From NCBI GenBank assembly GCA_029945855.1, contig JAQSDJ010000324.1:1-40100 (forward strand): a DNA stretch of 40,100 nt, written 5' to 3'. The notes under the pieces were generated by a model. The model ran no database searches, had not been told where the DNA came from, and saw only the letters and a list, made by a program, of their open reading frames with translations. This stretch comes from Lacunisphaera sp. Its GTDB lineage: Bacteria > Verrucomicrobiota > Verrucomicrobiia > Opitutales > Opitutaceae. The position numbers were made by a program, and so were the translations under genes. How positions within the stretch are numbered: position 1 is the first letter of the stretch; each line of letters begins with the position of its first letter. Positions 15,215 through 22,148 of the stretch are shown here, piece by piece.

Positions 15215-16681
15215 ATGATCCAGACCCTGACCCCGCCTCGCGCGAAGCCGGTTGACTCCGTGTTGTCGCAGCCGCTCTACGCCGAGCTGGCCAACTCCCT
15301 CCAGTCGCTCATCGAGCAGGGCACGCTACGGCCCGGTCACCGTGTGCCGTCCGTCCGCCGCATGGCGCTGCAACGGGGCGTGAGCATCGCCACCGTGCTG
15401 CAGGCCTACACCGTGCTGGAAAACCGCGGCTATCTCGAGGCGCGGCCGCAGTCCGGCTACTATGTCCGCCCGCGGCCGCCGTGCCTCAGCCCCGAGCCGC
15501 GCATGGCCAAGCCCATGGCCAAGCCTGCCTATGTCGGCGTCAAGGATCTCACCACCGCGGTCATGGAACGCTCGTCGAACAGCGACTTCATGCCGTTCGG
15601 CGCGGCCTGCCCGCACCACAGCCTTTTCCCCAACAAGAAGCTCGCGCGGCTCCTCGGCTCCGTCGCCCGCCGCGACCCCACGCTCATCAGCCGCCTCGGC
15701 ATGAACTGGGGCTACGAGCCGCTCACCCGTGAGATCTCCCGCCGCTACCTTCAGGGCGGCGTGCCGCTCGCGCACGACGAGCTCGTCGTCACCATCGGCT
15801 GCTCCGAGGCGCTCAACCTCTGCCTGCGCGCCGTCACCAAGCCCGGCGACACCGTCGCGATCGAGACGCCGGCCTACTTCGGCTTTTTGGAGATGATCGA
15901 GAGCCTCAACCTCCGCGCACTCGAGATTCCCACCTCCTCGCGCGAGGGCATCTGCCTCGACGAGCTTCGTGACGCCATCGAGCAGAACGACGTCAAGGTC
16001 GTGCTCGTCGTGCCGAACTTCCACAACCCGCTCGGCAGCCTGATGCCCGACGACAAGAAGCAGCGTCTCTACGACCTGCTCTGCGAATACGACCTGCCCG
16101 CCATCGAGGACGATGTCTACGCCGACACGCACAGCGGCGACTTCCGCCCCAAGCCCCTCAAGGCCTGGGACCGCGACGGCCGCGTGATGCTTTGCTCCTC
16201 GTTCGGCAAGACGCTCGCACCGGCCTTCCGCATCGGCTGGACCGCGCCGGGCCGCTACCTCGAGCGCGTCCGCCGGCTCAAGTTCACCAACACCATGGGC
16301 ACGCCCGTCGTGCTGCAGAAGACCCTCGCGGAGTTCCTGCGCGACGGCGGCTACGACCACCACCTGCGCACGCTCCGGCGCGCCTACCACCAGCAGCTGC
16401 ACCAGTTCGCGCAGGCCATGCAGCGCTATTTTCCCGAGGGCACGCGCTACAGCCGGCCGCAGGGCGGCAACGTCATCTGGGTCGAGTTCCCGGCCAAGGT
16501 CGACACCCTCAAGCTCCATCACGAGGCGCTCAAGCACCGCATCAACACCGCGCCCGGCGCGCTCTTCTCCGTGAAGGACCGCTACCGCAACTGTCTGCGG
16601 ATGAGCTGCGGCCTGCCCTGGTCCGACGAGGTCGAGGCCGCCCTGGCCAAGCTCGGCGAGCTGATCAAGAAGCAGCTCTGA
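15215..16681 (+). CDS. MocR/PdxR-family transcriptional regulator (GntR HTH + aminotransferase-like domain)
   Basis: This 488-aa regulator has an N-terminal GntR winged helix (LYAELANSLQSLIEQGTLR, then VPSVRRMALQRGVSIATVLQAY) and a C-terminal fold-type I aminotransferase-like domain. The PLP-binding lysine is in SSFGKTLAPAFRIGW and the phosphate region in GCSEALNLCLRA; IEDDVYAD supplies the usual aspartate. Such proteins use PLP or a PLP-amino acid adduct as the signal. ATG 15215 was chosen because upstream in-frame starts give non-conserved sequence, and a promoter-like region lies in that stretch. The target genes are not evident; the downstream DJ-1/PfpI and DMT exporter genes are candidates, since MocR members often control neighbouring transporters. 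Confidence 0.92.
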   Translation: MIQTLTPPRAKPVDSVLSQPLYAELANSLQSLIEQGTLRPGHRVPSVRRMALQRGVSIATVLQAYTVLENRGYLEARPQSGYYVRPRPPCLSPEPRMAKPMAKPAYVGVKDLTTAVMERSSNSDFMPFGAACPHHSLFPNKKLARLLGSVARRDPTLISRLGMNWGYEPLTREISRRYLQGGVPLAHDELVVTIGCSEALNLCLRAVTKPGDTVAIETPAYFGFLEMIESLNLRALEIPTSSREGICLDELRDAIEQNDVKVVLVVPNFHNPLGSLMPDDKKQRLYDLLCEYDLPAIEDDVYADTHSGDFRPKPLKAWDRDGRVMLCSSFGKTLAPAFRIGWTAPGRYLERVRRLKFTNTMGTPVVLQKTLAEFLRDGGYDHHLRTLRRAYHQQLHQFAQAMQRYFPEGTRYSRPQGGNVIWVEFPAKVDTLKLHHEALKHRINTAPGALFSVKDRYRNCLRMSCGLPWSDEVEAALAKLGELIKKQL

Positions 16682-16685
16682 AGCG

Positions 16686-16709
16686 GGCGCCGAATCCCGC
16701 GCCTGTTTT
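16686..16709 (+). terminator. Weak candidate terminator after the MocR gene
   Basis: The stem GGCGC/GCGCC (16686-16690 with 16699-16703) with an 8-base loop is followed by TGTTTT. The stem is short, so this is tentative; it begins four bases after the MocR stop codon. Confidence 0.3.
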
Positions 16710-16795
16710 CCGTCCTTGGGTGCGGCGCATCCTTCCATTCCACATTTCCTGTCAAAGCCCCCCACTTTTCACCTTCACTCCCCCTTTCCCTTACC

Positions 16796-17395
16796 ATGCG
16801 CCGCAACGTCGCCATTCTGATCTTCCCCGAAGTGGAGGTGCTCGATTTCGCCGGACCCTTCGAGGTCTTCGCGGTGACCGGTGAGCTGAACGCCGACACC
16901 TTCCACACGTTCACGGTGGCCGAAACGCCGGGCAGCATCCGCGCACGCAACGGCCTCAAGATCGTGCCGGACTTCACCCTCGAGAACGCCCCGGCGCCGG
17001 AGGTCCTCATCGTGCCCGGCGGAGCCGGCACGCGGCCTTTGCTCAAAAAACCCGCTGTGCTCGAGTGGATCCGCCAACGCGCCCGCCAGGCCGAAATCGT
17101 CGCCTCGGTCTGCACCGGCTCGCTCGTGCTCGCGCAGGCCGGCCTGCTGCACAATCTCCGCGCGACGACTCATTATGAGAACTTCGCCGACCTGGCCGAC
17201 CTCGCGCCCGAGACCGAGGTGGTCGAGGATGTCCGCTTCACCGACAACGGACAGGTGCTGACCGCCGCGGGCATTTCCGCCGGCATTGACCTGTCGTTGC
17301 ACCTCGTCAGCCGCCTGCTCGGCGAGCCCGTCGCCACCCGGACCGCCCGTTACATGGAATACCATTGGCGCAACGACGGCGGCCTTGTTCGCTGA
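16796..17395 (+). CDS. DJ-1/PfpI-family protein, isonitrile hydratase-like
   Basis: This 199-aa protein has the DJ-1/PfpI fold: VAILIFPEVEVLDFAGPFEVF at the N-terminus with the conserved glutamate, VLIVPGGAGTRPLL in the middle, and the nucleophile elbow ASVCTGSLVLAQAGLL with the reactive cysteine. TAAGISAGIDLSLHLV follows. This arrangement is shared by isonitrile hydratase and by the N-terminal domain of GATase1-like AraC regulators; here there is no AraC HTH, so it is a free-standing enzyme or stress protein. Its substrate is unknown. A DMT exporter gene follows after 46 bases, most of which is a heptanucleotide tandem repeat. Confidence 0.88.
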   Translation: MRRNVAILIFPEVEVLDFAGPFEVFAVTGELNADTFHTFTVAETPGSIRARNGLKIVPDFTLENAPAPEVLIVPGGAGTRPLLKKPAVLEWIRQRARQAEIVASVCTGSLVLAQAGLLHNLRATTHYENFADLADLAPETEVVEDVRFTDNGQVLTAAGISAGIDLSLHLVSRLLGEPVATRTARYMEYHWRNDGGLVR

Positions 17396-17405
17396 CGATC
17401 CCTTT

Positions 17406-17436
17406 CTGTCCTCTGTCCTCTGTATTCTGTCCTCTG
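17406..17436 (+). repeat. Heptanucleotide tandem repeat (CTGTCCT), about 4.4 copies
   Basis: The copies are CTGTCCT, CTGTCCT, CTGTATT, CTGTCCT and a partial CTG. It fills most of the 46-base gap before the DMT exporter ATG (17442). It is pyrimidine-rich and contains TCCTC, so there is no Shine-Dalgarno site at the expected place. Copy number could vary by slipped-strand replication. Confidence 0.85.
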
Positions 17437-17441
17437 ATTCA

Positions 17442-18437
17442 ATGACCGCCGCCGAAAAAACGCCGACCAAGGCCGCCCTGATCACCGGCTTCGCCGCCAT
17501 CTACCTGATCTGGGGCTCGACCTACCTCGGCATCCGCATCGCCGTGGAGACGATGCCGCCCTTCCTCATGGCCGGGGCACGCTTCCTGGTGGCGGGCAGC
17601 ATTCTCACGGCGTGGATCGTGTTCACCGGCGGCTTCCGCGCCACGCGCCGCCAGTGGTTCGACAACACCATCATCGGCGGTCTCCTGCTGCTCGGTGGCA
17701 ACGGCCTGGTCTCGTGGGCGGAGCAGAAGGTCCCCTCCGGCATCGCCACGCTCATCATCTCGGTCAGCCCGCTCTTCATCGTGCTGCTCGACTGGCTCGT
17801 GCTGCTGGTCGGTCAGGATGCCACCCGCGGCTCGCGGCCCACGCCGGCGATCTTTGTGGGGATTGCGCTCGGTTTCGTGGGACTTGCCCTCTTGGTCGGT
17901 CCCGACCTCCGCGAGGGTGCCGGGCAACTCGATCCCTGGCGCGTCGGTGGGCTGGTCCTCGCCTGCCTGTCCTGGGGTCTCGGTTCCATTTATACGCGCT
18001 ACGCCCGCAACCAGGCCGCGCCGTTCACCGGCGCCGCCATCCAACAGCTCACGGGTGCCGTCTGGCTTTTCGTCGTCAGCCTCATCCTGCGCGAACCGGC
18101 CCATTTTGACTTTGCCGCGGTGTCCGGACGTTCCTTGCTGGCCTGGTCCTATCTGGTCGTGGCCGGCTCGCTCGTCGGCTTCACCACGTTCATCTGGCTG
18201 ATGAAACACAGCACGCCGGCCAAAGTCTCCACCTACGCCTATGTCAACCCGGTCGTGGCCGTCTTCCTCGGCTGGCTGGTCCTCCACGAGTCCGTGTCGC
18301 CGCGCATCTTCGTCGCCGCCGGGATCATCATCGCCGGCGTCGCCATCATCACCGTCGCCAAGAGCCGGAAGGCCACCCTCCCGGCACGGCCGGCCGGGGC
18401 GGTCGGGCCGGCGGCATCGGCCCGCGATAACACCTGA
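17442..18437 (+). CDS. EamA/DMT-superfamily exporter (RhaT/YedA-like)
   Basis: This 331-aa inner-membrane protein of the drug/metabolite transporter superfamily has about ten transmembrane helices in two EamA repeats. Repeat one starts at FAAIYLIWGSTYLGIRIAVE and the second at WRVGGLVLACLSWGLGSIY, ending with VVAVFLGWLVLHESVSPRIF. The IWGSTYLGIR signature is typical of YedA-like proteins, which export small metabolites or amino acids. The tail is Ala/Pro-rich and cytoplasmic. ATG 17442 was chosen because it opens just before the first helix; the longer frame would run through the tandem repeat. The location after DJ-1/PfpI suggests co-transcription. The substrate is unknown. Confidence 0.9.
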   Translation: MTAAEKTPTKAALITGFAAIYLIWGSTYLGIRIAVETMPPFLMAGARFLVAGSILTAWIVFTGGFRATRRQWFDNTIIGGLLLLGGNGLVSWAEQKVPSGIATLIISVSPLFIVLLDWLVLLVGQDATRGSRPTPAIFVGIALGFVGLALLVGPDLREGAGQLDPWRVGGLVLACLSWGLGSIYTRYARNQAAPFTGAAIQQLTGAVWLFVVSLILREPAHFDFAAVSGRSLLAWSYLVVAGSLVGFTTFIWLMKHSTPAKVSTYAYVNPVVAVFLGWLVLHESVSPRIFVAAGIIIAGVAIITVAKSRKATLPARPAGAVGPAASARDNT

Positions 18438-18545
18438 CCATGCCGCGCGCCGTTGCGGATGGTGGGCGGGCAATTTGATTGCGCCGTTGCCGGGGCGTGG
18501 GCAGAAACGCCTCCACCCAACGCTTGGAACACGCTCCTCGCCTCC

Positions 18546-19883
18546 ATGGATCATCCTGCATCCGCCTCCGCTCCCGTCGCCCCGGTTCCCGCCCGCACTT
18601 CGTTGTTCAACCGTATTCTTCGCGGAATCCTCCTGCTGGGCTTGGTGGGCGCACTGACCTTCCTGCTCGGCCTGGCGGTGATCACCGTCTCGCCTTTCAT
18701 CGCCACGGCTTTCGAAGCCCTGATTTCCCCGGAATCCAAGCTGCCGAAGCTCGTCGGGGTGCTGGTCCTGCTCTTCGTGATCGTCGTGCCGGCCGCGCTG
18801 CTCTGGATCGCCCGCCGCCAGCACTGGGGCAACTCGTGGCCCTCCCTTGCCGCGGGTTATCTGCTCCTGGCCCCGGTGTTCGTGTGGCTGGCGTGGGATG
18901 AACCCACGATCCGGTATCCCGTCTCGCTCGACGAGCTCTGCCCGCCCGGACCGCAGGCCGAGTCCAGCTGGGAGGCGACGCTGGCCTTCACCCCCCGCGA
19001 CCACCGGTCCGCCCCGCGCACCTTTTCCGCGCCGAAATTCCCGCTGAGCTCCGCCGGGCCTGACAAGCCGGCCGAGTGGCAGGCTTATCTGGAGAAAAAC
19101 CGCGAGGCGCTCCATGCTGCGTGGGCCGGCCTGCCGGAACGCGCGTGGTGGGCCGAATTGAACACCTACGCGATCCTCGGCGACCTGATGCCCGCGCGCT
19201 TCGACGCCCCGATCATCAAGTTCCAGCCCTACCGGACGATGGCGCAGCTGGGCTGCGCCGAGGCCGGCCTGCTCGCGCTCGAAGGCAAGGGCGACGAGGC
19301 GATGGACACCCTCCTCCCCATCCTCGAGGTCGGCCGCAAGCTCGAGCCCTCGGCCCGGTCGCTCGTGCGCTTCATGGTCGCGCGCGTCATCCAGAAGATG
19401 GGCCTGCACACCGCCCGGTTCATCCTCGATCACGCCCCGGTCTCCCCCGACCGCCGCGCCCGGCTGGCCGCCGTGCTCGCGGGCGGCAGCGGCGGCCCGG
19501 CGGGCGCCCGGCGGCTGATCCTCATCGAATACGCCATCTCCAGCAACTACCTGCTGTCCCAGTTCGGCGACTCCGCCCGCCCGCGCCCGCTGTGGAAGCG
19601 CGGCCTGCTCGGCCTGTTCCGCTTCGTCTACAATCCGATCGCCACCACCAACCGCTACGGCGAGCTGACGCAGGAACTGGCCGGTCTCGCCGAGCGCCGC
19701 GAATTGGCGGGCTTCGGCACGCGCGCCGAGGCGTTTGTCGCCAGCAACAGCCGGCCCCGCTTCAAGAACATGGCGGGCAGCCTGATGCTCTCGATGACCA
19801 TCCCTTCCTACGCCAAGGTGCTGGATTCCTATTGGAAGATCGAGGACCTGCGCGCCGGCCTCGCCGCCGACCTGGCCCAATGA
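18546..19883 (+). CDS. Unrecognised membrane protein with large C-terminal soluble region
   Basis: This 445-aa protein was not assigned to a family. Near the N-terminus are three hydrophobic segments: ILLLGLVGALTFLLGLAVITV (from about residue 33), LVGVLVLLFVIVVPAALLWIA and WPSLAAGYLLLAPVFVWLAW. The remaining 300 or so residues are soluble and mostly helical, with stretches such as LGCAEAGLLALEGKGDEAMDTL that resemble a TPR-like helical pair. The region SLDELCPPGPQAESSWEATLAF follows the last segment and probably faces the periplasm. The start follows a Pro/Ala-rich 30-residue cytoplasmic lead. It stands alone, 108 bases after the DMT gene. No catalytic motif was seen. Confidence 0.75.
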   Translation: MDHPASASAPVAPVPARTSLFNRILRGILLLGLVGALTFLLGLAVITVSPFIATAFEALISPESKLPKLVGVLVLLFVIVVPAALLWIARRQHWGNSWPSLAAGYLLLAPVFVWLAWDEPTIRYPVSLDELCPPGPQAESSWEATLAFTPRDHRSAPRTFSAPKFPLSSAGPDKPAEWQAYLEKNREALHAAWAGLPERAWWAELNTYAILGDLMPARFDAPIIKFQPYRTMAQLGCAEAGLLALEGKGDEAMDTLLPILEVGRKLEPSARSLVRFMVARVIQKMGLHTARFILDHAPVSPDRRARLAAVLAGGSGGPAGARRLILIEYAISSNYLLSQFGDSARPRPLWKRGLLGLFRFVYNPIATTNRYGELTQELAGLAERRELAGFGTRAEAFVASNSRPRFKNMAGSLMLSMTIPSYAKVLDSYWKIEDLRAGLAADLAQ

Positions 19884-20009
19884 CCCGGCCCGGATCCCTC
19901 AAAAGTCACCGCCCCTCATGAATTTGCGACACCACGCGCCAGGAATCGCAAAATCTGCCGGGCAATAAAAGTTGCCGACAGCGCTCTCACCGTTATCCCT
20001 CTCCCCCGA

Positions 20010-20375
20010 ATGAAACGCCTCGTCTGGCTCCTGCTTTTCGCCTTCGGCACGCTGCTCACGCAGGTGCCGGTGGTGGAGTCGCTGGCTTCGGCGGATCAGT
20101 GCGCCTGCGGCGCGGAGTGCGGCGGCCAATGTGGCATGCCTGGCTGCCTGCCGCCCGTCGCGCCCACGGTGCCGCAGTTTGTCAGTGACCGCGCGGTCAC
20201 GCTGGTGCGCCCGGCCGTGAAACGCGATGTGCTGCTCGGCGAGCGTCCGGCCAACCGTTATTTTGCTGTTCCCTTGGCTTCGGTGAAGTCCCGGCCGGCC
20301 CTCCGCGCGACGGATCGGGCGGCGTCTGCTGCGAGTGTTCCCCTGTTCCAGGAACATTGCAGCCTGCTGATCTAA
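20010..20375 (+). CDS. Small secreted cysteine-rich protein next to metal efflux genes
   Basis: This 121-aa protein is not recognised. An N-terminal signal peptide (KRLVWLLLFAFGTLLTQVPVVESLASA) is followed by a compact cysteine cluster CACGAECGGQCGMPGC (Cys at 31, 33, 37, 41 and 46), then a mostly polar region with one further Cys near the C-terminus (EHCSLLI). The cluster right after the signal suggests periplasmic metal binding. It lies just upstream of cusB but on the far side of the metal promoter at 20451, so it is not obviously in that transcript. No clear promoter motif of the same kind precedes it. A role as a periplasmic metal chaperone or sensor is only an inference from position and cysteines. 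Confidence 0.68.
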   Translation: MKRLVWLLLFAFGTLLTQVPVVESLASADQCACGAECGGQCGMPGCLPPVAPTVPQFVSDRAVTLVRPAVKRDVLLGERPANRYFAVPLASVKSRPALRATDRAASAASVPLFQEHCSLLI

Positions 20376-20450
20376 GCCCATACCCTCGGTGTGCCCGCAC
20401 GCGATTTTTCGCGCGGTTTCCTTCCTTTGCCCCGCGCCCGTCGGCGCCGG

Positions 20451-20477
20451 TGTAAGATTTTCCGCCCACGTCCGTCT
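20451..20477 (+). promoter_or_regulatory. ECF-type promoter 1 of the metal regulon (cusB operon)
   Basis: TGTAAGATT (20451-20459), 13 bases, CGTCT (20473-20477). It is identical in both elements and in spacing to the sites at 26309 and 27060. Measured from TGTAAG the gap to CGTCT is 16 bases, the normal ECF sigma spacing. The cusB ATG begins 14 bases after CGTCT, so the leader is only a few bases long. Confidence 0.88.
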
Positions 20478-20491
20478 CCCCCTGCCTGCCC

Positions 20492-22138
20492 ATGAAAACT
20501 TTCCTTTCCCTTTTCTTCCTCCTCCTCGGTCCGGTCCTCGCGGCTGAACCCGCCGGCCACACCCCGGTCTACCAGTGCCCCATGCACCCGTGGATCAAGT
20601 CCGACAAGCCGGACGCCAAGTGCACCATCTGCGGCATGGCGCTCGTCGCCGCCACCGCCTCACCTGCTGCCGGCTCCGACCAGCCCCTCGATCCCAACCT
20701 CGTCACGCTCACCGCAACCCAGGTCGCCGTCACCGGCGTGCAGACCGCCCCCGTTACCCGCGGCCCGCTCGTCCGCACCCTGCGCGTCAACGGCGTGATC
20801 GACGACGACGAGACCCGCCACCGCATCCTGGCCGCCCGTGTGCCGGGCCGCGTGGAAAAACTCGGCGTCAACTTCGTCGGGGCCGAGGTCCGCGAGGGCG
20901 AGATGCTCGCCACCATCTACAGCCCCGAGATGCTCACCGCCCAGCGCACCTACGTGGAGCGCCTCCGCGCCGGCAACACCGCCTTCACCGCCTCCGAGCG
21001 GGCCGCCGCCCGCGAGCGCCTGCTCGAGCTCGGCCTGACCGCGGAGGAGATCCGCATCCTCGAGGCCACGCTGGAACCGACCGCCATGGTCAACGTCCGC
21101 GCCCCGATGTCCGGCACCGTCGTGTCGCGCGCCGTCTACGAGGGCCAATATGTCGGGACCAACGACCGGCTCTTCGAGATCGGCGACTTTTCCCGCATGT
21201 GGTTCGTCTTCGACGTCTATGAACCCGACCTGTCGTGGGTCCGCCCCGGCCAGACCGTCGAGCTAGCCTTGCCCTCGCTGGCCGGCCGGATTTTGACCGC
21301 CCCCGTTGCGTTTATCGATCCCAACCTTAATGAAACGACCCGCACCGCCCGTGCCCGCGTCGTCCTCGACAACCCCGACCGCCAGCTGCTGCACCGGCAG
21401 ACCGGTATCGCCGCCGTGAAGGTCGAGTCGCCCGCCACCCTGCTCGTGCCGCGTTCGGCCGTGCTACAGCACGGCGGCAAGCCCGTGGTTTTCGTCGCCT
21501 CGGCCAATCGCGCCTACGCCGCGCGCGAAATCCAGCTCGGCCGCGTCGGCGACACCGCCGTCGAGGTCCTCGCCGGTCTCGCGGAAGGCGACCAGGTCGT
21601 GACCCAAGGCGCGTTGCTGCTCGATGGCCAGGCCCAGCTGGCCCACGCCGCCATCGGTGGCGGCGGACACGATCACGGCACACCCGCGCCCAGCAAGATT
21701 TCCGCCGCCGAGCCGGAACACGACGCAGCCGCCTATGCGCTGCTCAAGACCTTGGCCCTCTCCTCCGCCGATGCGGCCGCGACCCTCGCGGCCGACGATC
21801 TGCCCGGCTACCAGAAGAACCTGACCGCCCTCCGCGGCGCCTTTGCCGCCTACCTCACCGGCTATGCCCCCGCCGCCCGCGGGCCGCTGGCCGAGTTCAA
21901 GGATGCCCTCGTCGACGGCCCCGACCTGCGGGCCGCGCGCCGCGCCTTCGAGCCGTTCAGCACCGCGCTGGTGGACCTCGCCCGCTCACAGCACGTCCCT
22001 CACCGGGAGAAACTGCATGTCTTCCAATGCCCGATGACCCCCGTGCTCGGCACCGGCCGCTGGCTCTCCCGCAGCGCCGACCTCCGCAATCCCTTCTTCG
22101 GCTCCGCCATGCTCGAGTGCGGCGAGGAACTGAACTGA
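20492..22138 (+). CDS. cusB: CusB-like RND periplasmic adaptor with two metal-binding domains
   Basis: This 548-aa membrane-fusion protein would link the inner-membrane RND pump to an outer-membrane channel for Cu(I)/Ag(I) export. Order of parts: a signal peptide (residues 1-18); a heavy-metal-binding domain YQCPMHP...CTICGMALV (27-52); the barrel-sandwich and hairpin (GRVEKLGVNFVGAEVREGEML, MFV-type NVRAPMSGTVV); a beta-barrel region; a His-rich linker GGGGHDHGTP; and a C-terminal domain with FQCPMTP, NPFFGSAMLECG. The last part resembles the DUF3347 copper-binding domain. Having metal-binding modules at both ends is richer than E. coli CusB and may replace the separate CusF chaperone. It opens the operon driven from 20451, ten bases before cusA. 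No outer-membrane factor gene is present in the window. Confidence 0.93.
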   Translation: MKTFLSLFFLLLGPVLAAEPAGHTPVYQCPMHPWIKSDKPDAKCTICGMALVAATASPAAGSDQPLDPNLVTLTATQVAVTGVQTAPVTRGPLVRTLRVNGVIDDDETRHRILAARVPGRVEKLGVNFVGAEVREGEMLATIYSPEMLTAQRTYVERLRAGNTAFTASERAAARERLLELGLTAEEIRILEATLEPTAMVNVRAPMSGTVVSRAVYEGQYVGTNDRLFEIGDFSRMWFVFDVYEPDLSWVRPGQTVELALPSLAGRILTAPVAFIDPNLNETTRTARARVVLDNPDRQLLHRQTGIAAVKVESPATLLVPRSAVLQHGGKPVVFVASANRAYAAREIQLGRVGDTAVEVLAGLAEGDQVVTQGALLLDGQAQLAHAAIGGGGHDHGTPAPSKISAAEPEHDAAAYALLKTLALSSADAAATLAADDLPGYQKNLTALRGAFAAYLTGYAPAARGPLAEFKDALVDGPDLRAARRAFEPFSTALVDLARSQHVPHREKLHVFQCPMTPVLGTGRWLSRSADLRNPFFGSAMLECGEELN

Positions 22139-22148
22139 GGCGCCCGCC

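Noticed and set aside
17439-19880. Minus-strand frame of about 800 codons across the DMT exporter and the membrane orphan
   Set aside because: The composition is charged, low-complexity shadow sequence; both plus-strand proteins have proper membrane helices and starts.
19921-20009. Metal-regulon promoter before the secreted Cys-cluster gene
   Set aside because: No sequence close to TGTAAGATT with a CGTCT-like partner at 13 bases is present.
20376-20450. Terminator after the secreted Cys-cluster gene (CGCGATTTTTCGCG)
   Set aside because: The 5-bp stem has its T run in the loop rather than after the stem, so it is not a convincing terminator.
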